This document shows, piece by piece, positions 17,280 to 26,536 of a DNA stretch of 64,000 nucleotides. Within the stretch, counting starts at the first letter, position 1, and every line of letters begins with the position of its first letter. Origin of the DNA: Curtobacterium sp. MCBD17_035 (lineage in GTDB: Bacteria; Actinomycetota; Actinomycetes; Actinomycetales; Microbacteriaceae). A program made the translations under genes and the position numbers. The DNA lies in the NCBI RefSeq assembly GCF_003234815.2, contig NZ_CP126279.1, positions 1,364,001 through 1,428,000 on the forward strand. The letters run 5' to 3'. Under the pieces are notes generated by a model. That model made no database searches. It saw only the letters and a list, made by a program, of their open reading frames with translations, and had not been told where the DNA came from.

Positions 17280-17804
17280 GTGACCCCAGGAACCGTGACG
17301 GCCGGACGTCCGGCCACGAGGGGTGTGCTCTACGTGCACTCCTCACCTCGCGCGCTCTGCCCGCACGTCGAATGGGCGGCAGGTCGCGCCATGAGCCGTG
17401 CCGTGAACTTCTCGTGGCTCGACCAGCCCGTGCTCGAAGGCGCCCGGCGCACCGAGTACACCTGGACGGGTCCGGTGGGCACCGGTGCGGCGATCGCGTC
17501 CGCGCTCCGGGGTTGGGAGCACCTGCGGTACGAGGTCACCGAGGACGCGACCGAGCAGTCCGACGGCGGCCGGTGGATGCACACGCCGGACCTCGGCGTG
17601 TTCTACGCGCAGACGGACGCTGCCGGCAACGTGGTCGTTCCCGAGGACCGGGTGCGGTACGCCATGGAGCTGGCGGGCAGCAACGCGCTCGAGCTGCACC
17701 GCGAGTTACGCCTCGCGCTCGGGCAGGCGTGGGACGACGAGCTCGAGCCGTTCCGGTACGCCGGTGAGGACAACCCCGTCGTCTGGTTGCACCGCGTCGG
17801 CTGA
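17280..17804 (+). CDS. DUF3145 domain protein
   Basis: A small protein conserved across actinobacteria and without a known function. The diagnostic N-terminal sequence RGVLYVHSSPRALCPHVEWA and the C-terminal LRLALGQAWDDELEPFRYAGEDNPVVWLHRV are both present. Three starts are possible: ATG 17247, ATG 17265 and GTG 17280. I choose 17280 because GGAGG lies 4 nt before it and the length of 174 residues then fits the family, but the spacing is tight, so 17265 remains possible. It is convergent with the fatty-acid synthase operon, next to which this family is often found. Confidence 0.88.
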   Translation: MTPGTVTAGRPATRGVLYVHSSPRALCPHVEWAAGRAMSRAVNFSWLDQPVLEGARRTEYTWTGPVGTGAAIASALRGWEHLRYEVTEDATEQSDGGRWMHTPDLGVFYAQTDAAGNVVVPEDRVRYAMELAGSNALELHRELRLALGQAWDDELEPFRYAGEDNPVVWLHRVG

Positions 17805-17830
17805 TCGGCCGCGGATCGTCAGGACACGAC

Positions 17831-17862
17831 ACAGGGCCGGGAGCAGACGCTCCCGGCCCTGT
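17831..17862. terminator. 14-bp stem bidirectional terminator
   Basis: Segments 17831-17844 and 17849-17862 are perfect inverted repeats with an AGAC loop. It lies between the convergent DUF3145 and fabF genes and probably ends both transcripts. Confidence 0.8.
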
Positions 17863-17884
17863 GACATGTCGCCCGGGCGCGCGG

Positions 17885-19132
17885 TCAGACGGTCCGGAAC
17901 GCGACGACCGCGTTGTGGCCGCCGAACCCGAACGAGTTGCTGATCGCGAGCAGGTCGCCGTCGCCGAGCGTGCGTGGCTCGCGGACGACGTCCATGACGA
18001 TCTCCGGGTCCTGCTCCGTCAGGTTGATGGTGGGCGGTGCGACGCGGTTCGCGAGCGCGAGGACCGTGAACATCGCCTCGATCGCACCCGCACCGCCGAG
18101 CAGGTGCCCGGTCGACGCCTTCGTGGCGGACACGGCGATGCCGTCGAGGTGCTCCCCGAACACGCGACGCATCGCGTGGTACTCGGCGACGTCGCCGACC
18201 GGGGTGCTCGTGGCGTGCGCGTTCACGTGGACGACGTCCTCTCGCGCGGCACCGGCGTGCTCGAGCGCCTGGATGACCGCCCGGGCGGCCGCGCTGCCCT
18301 CGGGGTCGGGGGCGGTGATGTGGAAGGCGTCGGAGGTGATGCCGCCACCGGCGACCTCGGCGTAGATCCGGGCGCCTCGGGCCTCGGCGTGCTCCTTGGT
18401 CTCGAGGATGAGCGCCGCTGCGCCGTCCCCGAGCACGAAGCCGTCGCGCGTGACGTCGTAGGGCCGGGAGGCCGTGGCCGGGTCGTCGTTGCGGCGGGAC
18501 AGCGCCTGCATGGCCGCGAACGCCCCGAGGGGCATCGGGTGCAGCGCCGCCTCGGATCCACCGGCGATGACGATGTCGGCGTCACCGGTCGCGACGTGGC
18601 GGTAGGCCTCGACCAGGGACTCGGTGCTCGACGCGCAGGCCGAGATGTAGGTGCGGGCACCGCCGCGGGCGCCGAACGCCATCTCGATCGCGGCGGCCGG
18701 ACCGTTCGCCATGAGCATCGGCACGGTCATGGGGAGCATCCGCCGGGGACCGCGCTCGCGCAGGGTGTCCCACGCGTCCAGCAGCGTGTTGACGCCGCCG
18801 ATCCCCGTCGCCCAGTCGACGATGAGGCGCTCGGGGACGATGGCTTCGTCGTCGATGCCGGCGTCCGACCAGGCCTCGCGCGCGGCGATGAGCGCGAGCT
18901 GCGAACCCGGGTCGAGGCGCTTGACCTCTTGGCGGGTCAGCTGGTCGCCGATGAAGCGGCGGGCCTGCCCGGCGAAGTGGACGGGCAGGTCGTAGCGCTC
19001 GACCCAGTCCTCCTCGATGGCGGTGATCCCCGACTCGCCCGCGAGCAGGGCATCCCACGTGGCGGGGGCGGTCGCGGCGAGCGGCGAGATGGCGCCGATC
19101 CCCGTGACGACGACGGTGTGCTTGGTGGTCAT
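17885..19132 (-). CDS. fabF: Beta-ketoacyl-ACP synthase II
   Basis: Condenses malonyl-ACP with a growing acyl-ACP in type II fatty-acid synthesis. The Cys-His-His triad is visible: C166 in SACASSTES, the first His in NAHATSTPVGD, and the second in KASTGHLLGGAGA. The FGFGGHNA motif lies near the C-terminus. It has 415 residues, as expected. It is the last gene of fabD-fabH-acpP-fabF, 111 bp after acpP, and ends at a strong terminator. The upstream Shine-Dalgarno (AGAAAG) is weak. Confidence 0.97.
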   Translation of the reverse strand: MTTKHTVVVTGIGAISPLAATAPATWDALLAGESGITAIEEDWVERYDLPVHFAGQARRFIGDQLTRQEVKRLDPGSQLALIAAREAWSDAGIDDEAIVPERLIVDWATGIGGVNTLLDAWDTLRERGPRRMLPMTVPMLMANGPAAAIEMAFGARGGARTYISACASSTESLVEAYRHVATGDADIVIAGGSEAALHPMPLGAFAAMQALSRRNDDPATASRPYDVTRDGFVLGDGAAALILETKEHAEARGARIYAEVAGGGITSDAFHITAPDPEGSAAARAVIQALEHAGAAREDVVHVNAHATSTPVGDVAEYHAMRRVFGEHLDGIAVSATKASTGHLLGGAGAIEAMFTVLALANRVAPPTINLTEQDPEIVMDVVREPRTLGDGDLLAISNSFGFGGHNAVVAFRTV

Positions 19133-19243
19133 GGACGACGGTCTTTCTGCAGGACGGACGGTGCGACGGGCGGCGCGACGGGCGCCAGGACACGTCGTGG
19201 CCCGGACCCGAGGGGATCCGGACCACGACGGGTCAGGCGGGTG

Positions 19244-19492
19244 TCAGCCCTGCGCCTTGACGATGTAGTTCACGGCGTCACCGACGGTCTTGAGGTTCTT
19301 GACCTCTTCGTCCGGGATCTTCACGTCGAACTTCTCCTCGGCGTTGACGACGATCGTCATCATCGAGATCGAGTCGATGTCGAGGTCGTCGGTGAACGAC
19401 TTGTCCATCTGCACGGTGTCGGTCGCGATGCCGGTCTCGTCGTTGATGAGCTCGGCCAGGCCGGCCAGGACTTCTTCGGTGGACGCTGCCAT
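19244..19492 (-). CDS. acpP: Acyl carrier protein
   Basis: An 82-residue acidic carrier protein that holds fatty-acid intermediates on a 4'-phosphopantetheine arm. The attachment Ser is S41 in the DIDSIS motif, in place of the more usual DSL. The ATG at 19492 has AAGGAG 7 nt upstream. A longer reading to 20227 runs into fabH in another frame and is not real. It sits between fabH and fabF, the standard order. It is distinct from the carrier domain encoded in the EPS locus at 30.3-30.6 kb. Confidence 0.96.
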   Translation of the reverse strand: MAASTEEVLAGLAELINDETGIATDTVQMDKSFTDDLDIDSISMMTIVVNAEEKFDVKIPDEEVKNLKTVGDAVNYIVKAQG

Positions 19493-19593
19493 TGTTCTTC
19501 TCCTTGAGGGGGTGTCGATGACCGTGGACAAGCCTAGGGCACGCCGGGTCTGGGGGTTCGGGAGCGCCGCAGGCGGCACGCCGGGTGGAACGG

Positions 19594-20628
19594 TCAGGGG
19601 AGCACGACGACCTGCGCGCCGAACACGAGTCCGGCGCCGAAGCCGATCTGCAGGGCGAGGCCGCCGTGGAGGTCCGGGTGTTCCTCGAGCAGGCGGTGGG
19701 TCGCGAGGGGGATGCTCGCGGCCGACGTGTTGCCGGTCGTCGTGATGTCGCGGCCGATCACCACGCGCTCCGGGAGCCCGAGCTGCTTGGCGAACTCGTC
19801 GATGATCCGCATGTTCGCCTGGTGCGGTACGAACGCGGCGAGGTCCGAGGCCTCCACGCCGGCGACCTCGAGCGCGCGCTTGGCGACCTTGACCATCTCC
19901 CACACCGCCCAGCGGAAGACCGTCTGGCCCTCCTGGCGGATGGTGGGTTGCTCGCCACCCGCGCGCCACTCGGAGAACGTGCTCGTCATGCGGATGGCGT
20001 CCCACTTGGAGCCGTCGGATCCCCAGACCGTCGGCGCGATGCCCGGGGTGTCGCTCGGCCCGACCACGGCCGCGCCGGCGCCGTCGCCGAGCAGGAACGA
20101 GATCGAGCGGTCCGTCGGGTCGACGATCTCGCTCAGCTTCTCGGCCCCGACGACGAGCACGTGGTCGGCGACGCCCGTCTTGACGAAGGAGTCGGCCTGG
20201 GCGATGCCGTACGCGTAGCCGGCGCACGCGGCGCTGATGTCGTACGCGGCGGCGGGCGCGGCACCGATGCGCTCGGCGAGGAGCGACGCCATCGACGGCG
20301 TCGCGACGGTGTTGGTGACGGTGGAGACGAGCACGACGCCGATCTGCTCCGCCGTGATCCCGGCGGCCGCGATCGCCTCGCGGGACGCCGCCTCGGCGAG
20401 GTCCACGGCCTGGACGTCGTCACCGGCCCGCGCACGGGTGACGATGCCGGTGCGCTGGCGGATCCACTCGTCCGACGAGTCGATCGGCCCGACGAGGTCG
20501 TCGTTCGGGACCGCGTGCTCGCCCCGGGCCGCCCCGATGCCGAGGATGCGGGTGAAGGCGTGACCGGTCCGCTGGGCGAGCATCGGGCGCGACGGCGCCG
20601 GGTCGAGGACGCCCTCGTCCGCGCTCAC
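19594..20628 (-). CDS. fabH: Beta-ketoacyl-ACP synthase III
   Basis: Starts fatty-acid synthesis by condensing an acyl-CoA with malonyl-ACP; in this group branched-chain starters are usual. The triad is C135 (ISAACAGYAYG), His in VPHQANMRI and Asn in TTTGNTSAASIP. It has 344 residues from the GTG at 20628, which overlaps the fabD stop (GTGA). The N-terminal extension of about 20 residues is common in actinobacterial FabH. Frames extending to 21459 are overlapping readings of fabD. Confidence 0.96.
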   Translation of the reverse strand: MSADEGVLDPAPSRPMLAQRTGHAFTRILGIGAARGEHAVPNDDLVGPIDSSDEWIRQRTGIVTRARAGDDVQAVDLAEAASREAIAAAGITAEQIGVVLVSTVTNTVATPSMASLLAERIGAAPAAAYDISAACAGYAYGIAQADSFVKTGVADHVLVVGAEKLSEIVDPTDRSISFLLGDGAGAAVVGPSDTPGIAPTVWGSDGSKWDAIRMTSTFSEWRAGGEQPTIRQEGQTVFRWAVWEMVKVAKRALEVAGVEASDLAAFVPHQANMRIIDEFAKQLGLPERVVIGRDITTTGNTSAASIPLATHRLLEEHPDLHGGLALQIGFGAGLVFGAQVVVLP

Positions 20629-21554
20629 GCGGCCGCTCCCGCCGACTCGAGCAGGTCGATGGCCGCGGGGAGGTCCTCGGGCGACTTCACCGCCACGGTC
20701 GGCGTGCCGCGCATGGCCCGCTTGGCGAGCCCGACGAGCGCACCGGCCGGTGCGAGTTCGACGATGCCGGTGACCCCGGCGGCGACGAACGAGTCCATGA
20801 CGGCGTCCCAATGCACCGGGTTCGCGATCTGCCGCACCATGAGGTCCACGAAGCGCCGGCCGTCCTCGACACGGGAGCCGTCCGCGTTGGTCCAGATCGG
20901 GAGGGTCGGGTCGGCCACCGAGGCCGCTGCGGCGAGCGGGGCCACGCGGTCGACCGCGGGGGCCATGAAGTCCGTGTGGAACGCACCGGCGACGCTGAGG
21001 GGGACGACCCGGGCCTTGGCGGGCGGCTCCGCGGCGAACGCGGCCAGCGCCTCCACGGGACCGGCGACGACGGTCTGACCGCCGCCGTTGTGGTTGGCGG
21101 CGCTGAGCCCGGCCGCCTCGATCGCGGCGGGGAGGGCCTCCTGGTCGCCGCCCAGGACGGCGCTCATGCCGGTCGGCGTGCGGGTGGCGGCGTCGGCCAT
21201 GGCGCGTCCGCGTTCGGCGACGAGCGCGACGGCGTCCGAGGGTGCGAGCACACCCGCGATCGCGGCGGCGGTGAACTCGCCGACGGAGTGCCCGGCGACG
21301 CCGCCGACGAGGCTCCGGCGCCCGTCCGCGAGCAGCGCGTCCGCAGTCACGAGTCCCGCGGCGACGATGAGGGGCTGCGCGAGCGCGGTGTCGCGGATGG
21401 TGTCGGCGTCGCTCGTCGTTCCGTGCGCGACGAGGTCGACGCCGATCGCGTCCGACCACGCGGCGACCCGGTCACGGACGGCCGGGTCCTCCAGCCACGG
21501 GGCGAGGAATCCGGGGGTCTGCGAGCCCTGTCCGGGGGCGACGACGACGATCAC
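20625..21554 (-). CDS. fabD: Malonyl-CoA:ACP transacylase
   Basis: Loads malonyl groups on ACP. The active-site serine is S90 in AGHSVGEF, and the N-terminal APGQGSQTPGFL is characteristic. It has 309 residues. The GTG at 21554 has GGGGAGGA 7 nt upstream on the minus strand. It opens the fabD-fabH-acpP-fabF unit, separated from fasR by 117 bp that contain a candidate operator. Confidence 0.96.
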   Translation of the reverse strand: MIVVVAPGQGSQTPGFLAPWLEDPAVRDRVAAWSDAIGVDLVAHGTTSDADTIRDTALAQPLIVAAGLVTADALLADGRRSLVGGVAGHSVGEFTAAAIAGVLAPSDAVALVAERGRAMADAATRTPTGMSAVLGGDQEALPAAIEAAGLSAANHNGGGQTVVAGPVEALAAFAAEPPAKARVVPLSVAGAFHTDFMAPAVDRVAPLAAAASVADPTLPIWTNADGSRVEDGRRFVDLMVRQIANPVHWDAVMDSFVAAGVTGIVELAPAGALVGLAKRAMRGTPTVAVKSPEDLPAAIDLLESAGAAA

Positions 21555-21610
21555 CGGACAATCCTCCCCGGCGTGCAGGGGCAGGCATGTGTGCGGACCG
21601 TCACAGAAAT

Positions 21611-21633
21611 CGGGTCCGACATTGTGGGACCCG
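21611..21633. promoter_or_regulatory. Inverted repeat upstream of fabD, candidate FasR site
   Basis: The 7-bp arms CGGGTCC and GGACCCG are perfect inverted repeats separated by 9 bp, about 60-80 bp before the fabD start. FasR-type regulators bind upstream of fabD in Streptomyces, so this is the natural candidate, but binding is inferred. Confidence 0.45.
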
Positions 21634-21671
21634 AACGAAGGGACTCGCCCTGGCGGCCGGGACGGTGTCGG

Positions 21672-22898
21672 TCAGCGCCGTGGCGGTCGGCGTCGTCGCT
21701 GGCCCGTGGACTCCGACATCGCCCCGATGATGAGCGCCGACTGCACGATGAGCGCGTCGCGGGCGTGGGTGGCGTCCCATCCGATGACGTCGGCCACCCG
21801 GCGGAGCCGGTAGCGGACCGTGTTCGGGTGGACGAACAGCTCCCGCGCCGTTGCCTCGAGGCTGCGTCCCGTGTCGAGGTAGCACCAGAGGGTCTGCAGG
21901 AGTTCACCGGACTGGTCCTTGAGCGGCGTGTAGATCCGCTGGACGAGCGCCGTCCGCGCCAGGGGATCGCCCGCGAGGGCACGTTCGGGCAGCAGGTCGT
22001 CGGCCAGCACGGGTCGGGGCGCGCCCCGCCACGCCCGGGCCACCGCGAAGCCGGCGAGGGCGGCCTTGGCGCTCGTCGAGGCGTCGACGACACCCGGGAC
22101 CTCGTTGCCGAGGACCAGGTGTCCGTCGCCGAAGGACGGTGCGAGGGCCTCGGCGATGGTCGTGAACGAGGTCGGGTCCTCGCCCTCGGGTGTGTCGTCC
22201 CGGGGCGTGGCCCGGCCGATCACGACGACGAGGCGCGCCCCCTGCACACCGATCAGGACGTCGGCGTCGAGGTGCCGGGCGGTCCGACGGATCGTGTCCA
22301 CCTCGAGCTGCGGCGGCGCGGTGCCGACGAGCACCGCGACCTCGCCGTGCCCGTGCCAGCCGAGCGCGGCGATCCGGCTCGGCAGCTCGTCGTCGTACTC
22401 GCCCGACAGGATCGAGTCGACGACGAGGGCCTCGAGTCGGGCGTCCCACAGCCCGCGGGCCTCCGCGGCCCGGGCGTAGACGTCCGCCGCGGCGAACGCG
22501 ATCTCGCGGGAGTACAGGAGGATGGCCTCCTGCAGGCCGTCGTCGCCGTCCTTCACGCGGTCCTCGACGACCTCGACCACGACGCGGATGAGTTGGAGCG
22601 TCTGCTGCAGGCTCACCGACCGGAGCAGTTCGCGCGGTGCCGCGCCGAAGACGTCGGCCGCGATCCACGGAGTGGCCGCGGGGTCCTCGAACCAGGCGAT
22701 GAACGACGTGATGCCCGCCTGTGCGACCAGGCCGACGGCCGACCGGCGGCCGGGCGGCATCTCCCCGTACCAGGGGAGCGTGTCCTCGAGGCGCTTGATG
22801 GTCGCGCTCGCGAGTTCGCCCGACACCTGGCGGAGCCAGGCGAGCGTCCGTCCCCGGTCGCCCGCCCGGCCCAGGGCATCGGCGCGCAGTGCGCTCAC
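21672..22898 (-). CDS. fasR: PucR-type transcriptional regulator of fatty-acid synthesis (FasR-like)
   Basis: A 408-residue regulator whose C-terminal 60 residues form a PucR-type helix-turn-helix (SLEATARELFVHPNTVRYRLRRVADVIGWD). The N-terminal half contains the GGDEF-like PucR fold seen in CdaR/PucR proteins. In Streptomyces the PucR-like FasR lies directly upstream of fabD-fabH-acpP-fabF and activates it; the same order here supports the call. The GTG at 22898 is chosen because it lies 7 bp after the aceE stop and starts the conserved part; the reading from 23003 overlaps aceE. It is probably transcribed with aceE. Confidence 0.88.
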   Translation of the reverse strand: MSALRADALGRAGDRGRTLAWLRQVSGELASATIKRLEDTLPWYGEMPPGRRSAVGLVAQAGITSFIAWFEDPAATPWIAADVFGAAPRELLRSVSLQQTLQLIRVVVEVVEDRVKDGDDGLQEAILLYSREIAFAAADVYARAAEARGLWDARLEALVVDSILSGEYDDELPSRIAALGWHGHGEVAVLVGTAPPQLEVDTIRRTARHLDADVLIGVQGARLVVVIGRATPRDDTPEGEDPTSFTTIAEALAPSFGDGHLVLGNEVPGVVDASTSAKAALAGFAVARAWRGAPRPVLADDLLPERALAGDPLARTALVQRIYTPLKDQSGELLQTLWCYLDTGRSLEATARELFVHPNTVRYRLRRVADVIGWDATHARDALIVQSALIIGAMSESTGQRRRRPPRR

Positions 22899-22905
22899 GG
22901 GCGGG

Positions 22906-25668
22906 TCAGCTCTCGCCGCCCGCGCTGCCGGTCGTGCCGGCCGTGACGTCCCACAGGCGGTACTTGTCGATCGCCTGACGGACCACCGACGGATCCATCT
23001 CACCGCGACGCACGAGCTGCTGCAGGGTCCGCACGACCACCGACGGGCCGTCGATCAGGAAGACCCGACGCGCGGCGGCACGGGTGTCCGAGAACCCGAA
23101 GCCGTCGGCTCCGAGCGTCGCGTAGTCGCTCGGGACGAACTCGCGGATCTGGTCGGGAACCGCGTGCGACCAGTCGCTCACGGCGACGACGGGGCCGTGC
23201 GTGCCCTGGAGCTTCTCGGTGACGAAGGGCGTGCGCGGCTGCTCCTCGGGGTGGAGGAAGGCGTCCGATGCGGCGGCGAGGCCGTCACGACGGAGCTCGT
23301 TCCAGCTCGTGACGCTCCAGACGTCGGCGGAGACGCCCCAGTCCTGGGCCAGCAGCTGCTGGGCCTCGAGGATCCACGGCACGGCGACACCGGACGCGAG
23401 CAGCTGCGCCTTCGGGCCGTCGTGCTCGGCGGCCTTGAGCAGGTACATGCCGCGCACGATGCCGTCGATGTCGACGTGCTCCGGCTCTGCCGGCTGGACG
23501 AGCGGCTCGTTGTACACCGTGAGGTAGTACATGACGTTCGGGTCGGCGTGCTTCGGCGAGCCGTCCTCGTTCGTGCCGTACATGCGGTCGAGTCCGGACT
23601 GCACGATGTGTGCGATCTCGTACCCGTACGCGGGGTCGTACGCGACCACGGCCGGGTTCGTCGACGCCAGGAGCAGCGAGTGGCCGTCGGCGTGCTGCAG
23701 ACCCTCACCCGTCAGCGTCGTGCGGCCCGCGGTGGCGCCGATGAGGAACCCGCGCGCCATCTGGTCGCCAGCGGCCCACAGGGCGTCGCCGGTGCGCTGG
23801 AACCCGAACATCGAGTAGAAGACGTAGACCGGGATGAGCGGCTCACCCTGCGTCGAGTAGGACGTGCCGACCGCGGTGAAGGCCGCGAGGGCTCCCGCTT
23901 CGTTGATCCCGACGTGGATGATCTGTCCCTGCGGGCTCTCCTTGTAGGCGAGGAGGAGCTCGCGGTCGACCGAGGTGTAGTGCTGGCCGTTCGGGTTGTA
24001 GATCTTCGCGGTCGGGAAGTACGCGTCCATGCCGAACGTGCGGGCCTCGTCCGGGATGATCGGCACGACGCGGTCGCCGAAGTCGGGGGAGCGGAGCAGG
24101 TCCTTGAGCAGGCGGGCGAACGCCATGGTCGTCGCGACCTCTTGCTTGCCCGAGCCCTTCTTGCCGATGGCGTAGCGGCCGTCGTCCGGCAGCGTCACCT
24201 GCGTGTACTTGGTCCGGCGCTCCGGGACGTACCCGCCGAGGGCACGCCGACGCTCGTGCATGTACTGCACGGCCTCGTCGTCGTGTCCGGGGTGGTAGTA
24301 CGGCGGCAGGTAGGGGTTCTCGTCGAGCTGCGCGTCCGACACGGGGATCCGCATCTCGTCGCGGAACTGCTTGAGGTTGTCGAGCGTCAGCTTCTTCATC
24401 TGGTGGGTCGCGTTGCGGCCCTCGAAGCTCGGACCGAGTCCGTAGCCCTTGACCGTCTTGGCCAGGATGACCGTCGGCTGGCCCTTGTGCTCGGAGGCCG
24501 CCTTGAACGCCGCGTACACCTTGCGGTAGTCGTGGCCGCCGCGCTTGAGGTTCCAGATCTGGTCGTCCGTGTAGTCCTCGACGAGTGCGAGCGCCTTCGG
24601 GTCGCGTCCGAAGAAGTTCTCGCGGACGTACGCGCCGTTCTCGGCCTTGTACGTCTGGTAGTCACCGTCGGGGGTGCGGTTCATCAGGTTGAGGAGCGCG
24701 CCCTCGGTGTCGCGGGCGAGGAGGTCGTCCCACTCGCGACCCCAGACGACCTTGATGACGTTCCAGCCCGCACCGCGGAAGAACGCCTCGAGCTCCTGGA
24801 TGATCTTGCCGTTGCCGCGCACCGGGCCGTCGAGGCGCTGGAGGTTGCAGTTGATGACGAAGTTCAGGTTGTCGAGGCCGTCGTTCGCCGCGACCTGCAG
24901 CTGGCCCCGGGACTCGACCTCGTCCATCTCGCCGTCGCCGAGGAACGCCCACACCTGCTGCTCCGAGGCGTCCTTGATGCCGCGGTTCGTCAGGTACTTG
25001 GCCTGCTGCGCCTGGTAGATCGCGTTGATCGGCCCGATGCCCATCGAGACCGTCGGGAACTGCCAGAACGAGGGCATGAGACGCGGGTGCGGGTACGACG
25101 ACAGTCCGCCGCCCTGGTGCGAGTGCTCCTGCCGGAAGCCGTCGAGCTGGTCCTCGCTGAGACGGCCCTCCAGGTACGCCCGGGCGTACATGCCGGGGGA
25201 GGCGTGGCCCTGGAAGAAGACCTGGTCGCCGCCGGACGGGTGGTCCTGCGCGCGGAAGAAGTGGTTGTAGCCGACCTCGTACAGGGCGGCGCTCGACGCG
25301 TAGGTCGAGATGTGGCCGCCGACCGCGACACCGGGGCGCTGGGCGCGGTGCACCGTGATGGCGGCGTTCCAGCGGATCCAGCGGCGGTAGCGGCGCTCGA
25401 GGTCCTCGTCGCCCGGGAACTCCGGCTCGTTCTCGGGCGCGATGGTGTTGACGTAGTCGGTGGTCGGGACCATCGGCACGCCCAGGTGGAGCTCGCGCGA
25501 GCGTTGCAGCAGGCTGAGCATGACCTCGCGCCCCCGGCCGTGGCCGTTCGCGGCGACCAGGCCGTCGAGGGACTCACGCCACTCGGCGGTCTCCTCCGGG
25601 TCCTGGTCCTGGGTGTCGGCACCCGCGATCCATGGCTGACGCTGGGGGTCCTGGTCGTTCACCGTCAC
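22906..25668 (-). CDS. aceE: Pyruvate dehydrogenase E1 component, homodimeric type
   Basis: Thiamine-diphosphate enzyme that decarboxylates pyruvate and passes the acetyl group to the E2 lipoyl domain. The ThDP motif is GDGEMDE followed about 27 residues later by [10 protein letters not shown]. The sequence is collinear with AceE throughout ([42 protein letters not shown]). From GTG 25668, which has GAGG 6 nt upstream, it has 920 residues, close to the family norm. It lies just upstream of fasR, so acetyl-CoA supply and fatty-acid control may be co-expressed. Confidence 0.97.
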   Translation of the reverse strand: MTVNDQDPQRQPWIAGADTQDQDPEETAEWRESLDGLVAANGHGRGREVMLSLLQRSRELHLGVPMVPTTDYVNTIAPENEPEFPGDEDLERRYRRWIRWNAAITVHRAQRPGVAVGGHISTYASSAALYEVGYNHFFRAQDHPSGGDQVFFQGHASPGMYARAYLEGRLSEDQLDGFRQEHSHQGGGLSSYPHPRLMPSFWQFPTVSMGIGPINAIYQAQQAKYLTNRGIKDASEQQVWAFLGDGEMDEVESRGQLQVAANDGLDNLNFVINCNLQRLDGPVRGNGKIIQELEAFFRGAGWNVIKVVWGREWDDLLARDTEGALLNLMNRTPDGDYQTYKAENGAYVRENFFGRDPKALALVEDYTDDQIWNLKRGGHDYRKVYAAFKAASEHKGQPTVILAKTVKGYGLGPSFEGRNATHQMKKLTLDNLKQFRDEMRIPVSDAQLDENPYLPPYYHPGHDDEAVQYMHERRRALGGYVPERRTKYTQVTLPDDGRYAIGKKGSGKQEVATTMAFARLLKDLLRSPDFGDRVVPIIPDEARTFGMDAYFPTAKIYNPNGQHYTSVDRELLLAYKESPQGQIIHVGINEAGALAAFTAVGTSYSTQGEPLIPVYVFYSMFGFQRTGDALWAAGDQMARGFLIGATAGRTTLTGEGLQHADGHSLLLASTNPAVVAYDPAYGYEIAHIVQSGLDRMYGTNEDGSPKHADPNVMYYLTVYNEPLVQPAEPEHVDIDGIVRGMYLLKAAEHDGPKAQLLASGVAVPWILEAQQLLAQDWGVSADVWSVTSWNELRRDGLAAASDAFLHPEEQPRTPFVTEKLQGTHGPVVAVSDWSHAVPDQIREFVPSDYATLGADGFGFSDTRAAARRVFLIDGPSVVVRTLQQLVRRGEMDPSVVRQAIDKYRLWDVTAGTTGSAGGES

Positions 25669-25811
25669 CGTTGACCTCGTTCGTTCGTGGTGGACATGTC
25701 GATGCATCCGTCGCCGGGTCACGACGCGTGGATGGGCGAGACCACTCTAGTTCCCGCGTCCGACGCGCTCGCGCGGCTCGGTGCCAGCGCACGCGGCAAC
25801 AGGCACCGCGC

Positions 25812-25839
25812 TTGCGTTCGCGTGCCGTCGGCGTAGGAT
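25812..25839 (+). promoter_or_regulatory. Candidate promoter of the peroxiredoxin gene
   Basis: TTGCGT and TAGGAT are spaced by 16 bp and lie about 95 nt before the ATG at 25936. The rest of the 267-bp gap between aceE and this gene shows no other coding region. Confidence 0.5.
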
Positions 25840-25935
25840 CTCACGTCGTGCGCGCGCCCGCCCGGGTATGCGCGTGATGCAGCCGGGACCCATGCCGTCC
25901 CGCGACCGGGGCAGACCCAGAGAGAAGCACGCCAG

Positions 25936-26415
25936 ATGGCACTCGAGATCGGTTCCCTCGCTCCCGACTTCGAACTGCCGGACCAGCGCGGCGAGCACGT
26001 CCGCCTCAGCGACTTCCGCGGCGTGCGTCCGGTGGCGCTCGTGTTCTTCCCGCTCGCGTTCTCCTCGACCTGCACGAGCGAGCTCTGCGCGCTCCGCGAC
26101 AACATCGCGATGTTCGCCGACCACCGCGTCGAGCTCATCGGCATCAGCGTCGACTCGAAGGCCACGCTCCGCTCGTTCGCCGACTCGAACGGGTACGACT
26201 TCACGCTGCTCGCGGACTTCTGGCCCCACGGTGCGGTCAGCAAGGAGTACGGGGTCTTCCTCGAGAAGAAGGGCTTCGCGAACCGCGCGACGTTCGTCAT
26301 CGACACCGACGGTCGGATCCGCGCCTCGATCATCACCGAGCCGGGGCTCGCCCGCGACGTCAGCGAGTACCGAGCCGCGCTCGATCGCCTGACGCCCGCA
26401 CCCGCCGCCGTCTGA
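25936..26415 (+). CDS. Peroxiredoxin (AhpE/PrxQ-like)
   Basis: Thiol peroxidase that reduces hydroperoxides. The active-site pattern PxxxS/TxxC is present as P39, S43 and C46 in PLAFSSTC. A second cysteine, C51, lies five residues after the peroxidatic one, a spacing typical of PrxQ/BCP proteins, while the overall sequence (VALVFFPLAFSSTCTSELCALRD) resembles mycobacterial AhpE, where that second Cys is absent. The reduction mechanism may therefore be atypical 2-Cys. It has 159 residues, ATG 25936 with AGAGAGAAG upstream. The stop runs directly into a tandem repeat and terminator. Confidence 0.92.
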   Translation: MALEIGSLAPDFELPDQRGEHVRLSDFRGVRPVALVFFPLAFSSTCTSELCALRDNIAMFADHRVELIGISVDSKATLRSFADSNGYDFTLLADFWPHGAVSKEYGVFLEKKGFANRATFVIDTDGRIRASIITEPGLARDVSEYRAALDRLTPAPAAV

Positions 26416-26416
26416 G

Positions 26417-26506
26417 CCGTGCGGCGAGGGGCCGTGCGCCGAGGGGCCGTGCGCCGAGGGGCCGTGCGCCGAGGGGCCGTGCGCCGAGGGGCCGTGCGCC
26501 GAGGGG
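26417..26506. repeat. Six tandem copies of a 15-bp GC-rich unit
   Basis: The unit CCGTGCGCCGAGGGG is repeated six times head to tail (the first copy has one change), followed by part of a seventh that merges into the terminator stem. It begins 1 bp after the peroxiredoxin stop. The unit length is a multiple of three, so long false frames (RRGAV repeats on +, AHGPS repeats on -) arise, but it lies between two convergent genes and is not coding. Confidence 0.9.
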
Positions 26507-26533
26507 CCGTGCCGATCCGGCACGGCCCCTCGG
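26499..26533. terminator. 16-bp perfect stem terminator at the end of the tandem repeat
   Basis: Segments 26499-26514 and 26518-26533 form a perfect 16-bp stem with an ATC loop. The left arm is a copy of the upstream repeat junction, so each repeat copy could compete for the single right arm. It lies between the convergent peroxiredoxin and hydrolase genes and probably ends both transcripts. Confidence 0.8.
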
Positions 26534-26536
26534 TCG

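Noticed and set aside
22522..25674. Plus-strand open frame of 1050 codons opposite aceE
   Set aside because: AceE on the other strand is unmistakable; this frame has only Arg/Val/Asp-rich filler and no motif.
26417..26533. Possible CRISPR array in the tandem repeat
   Set aside because: Units are head to tail with no spacers and are only 15 bp; no cas gene is nearby.
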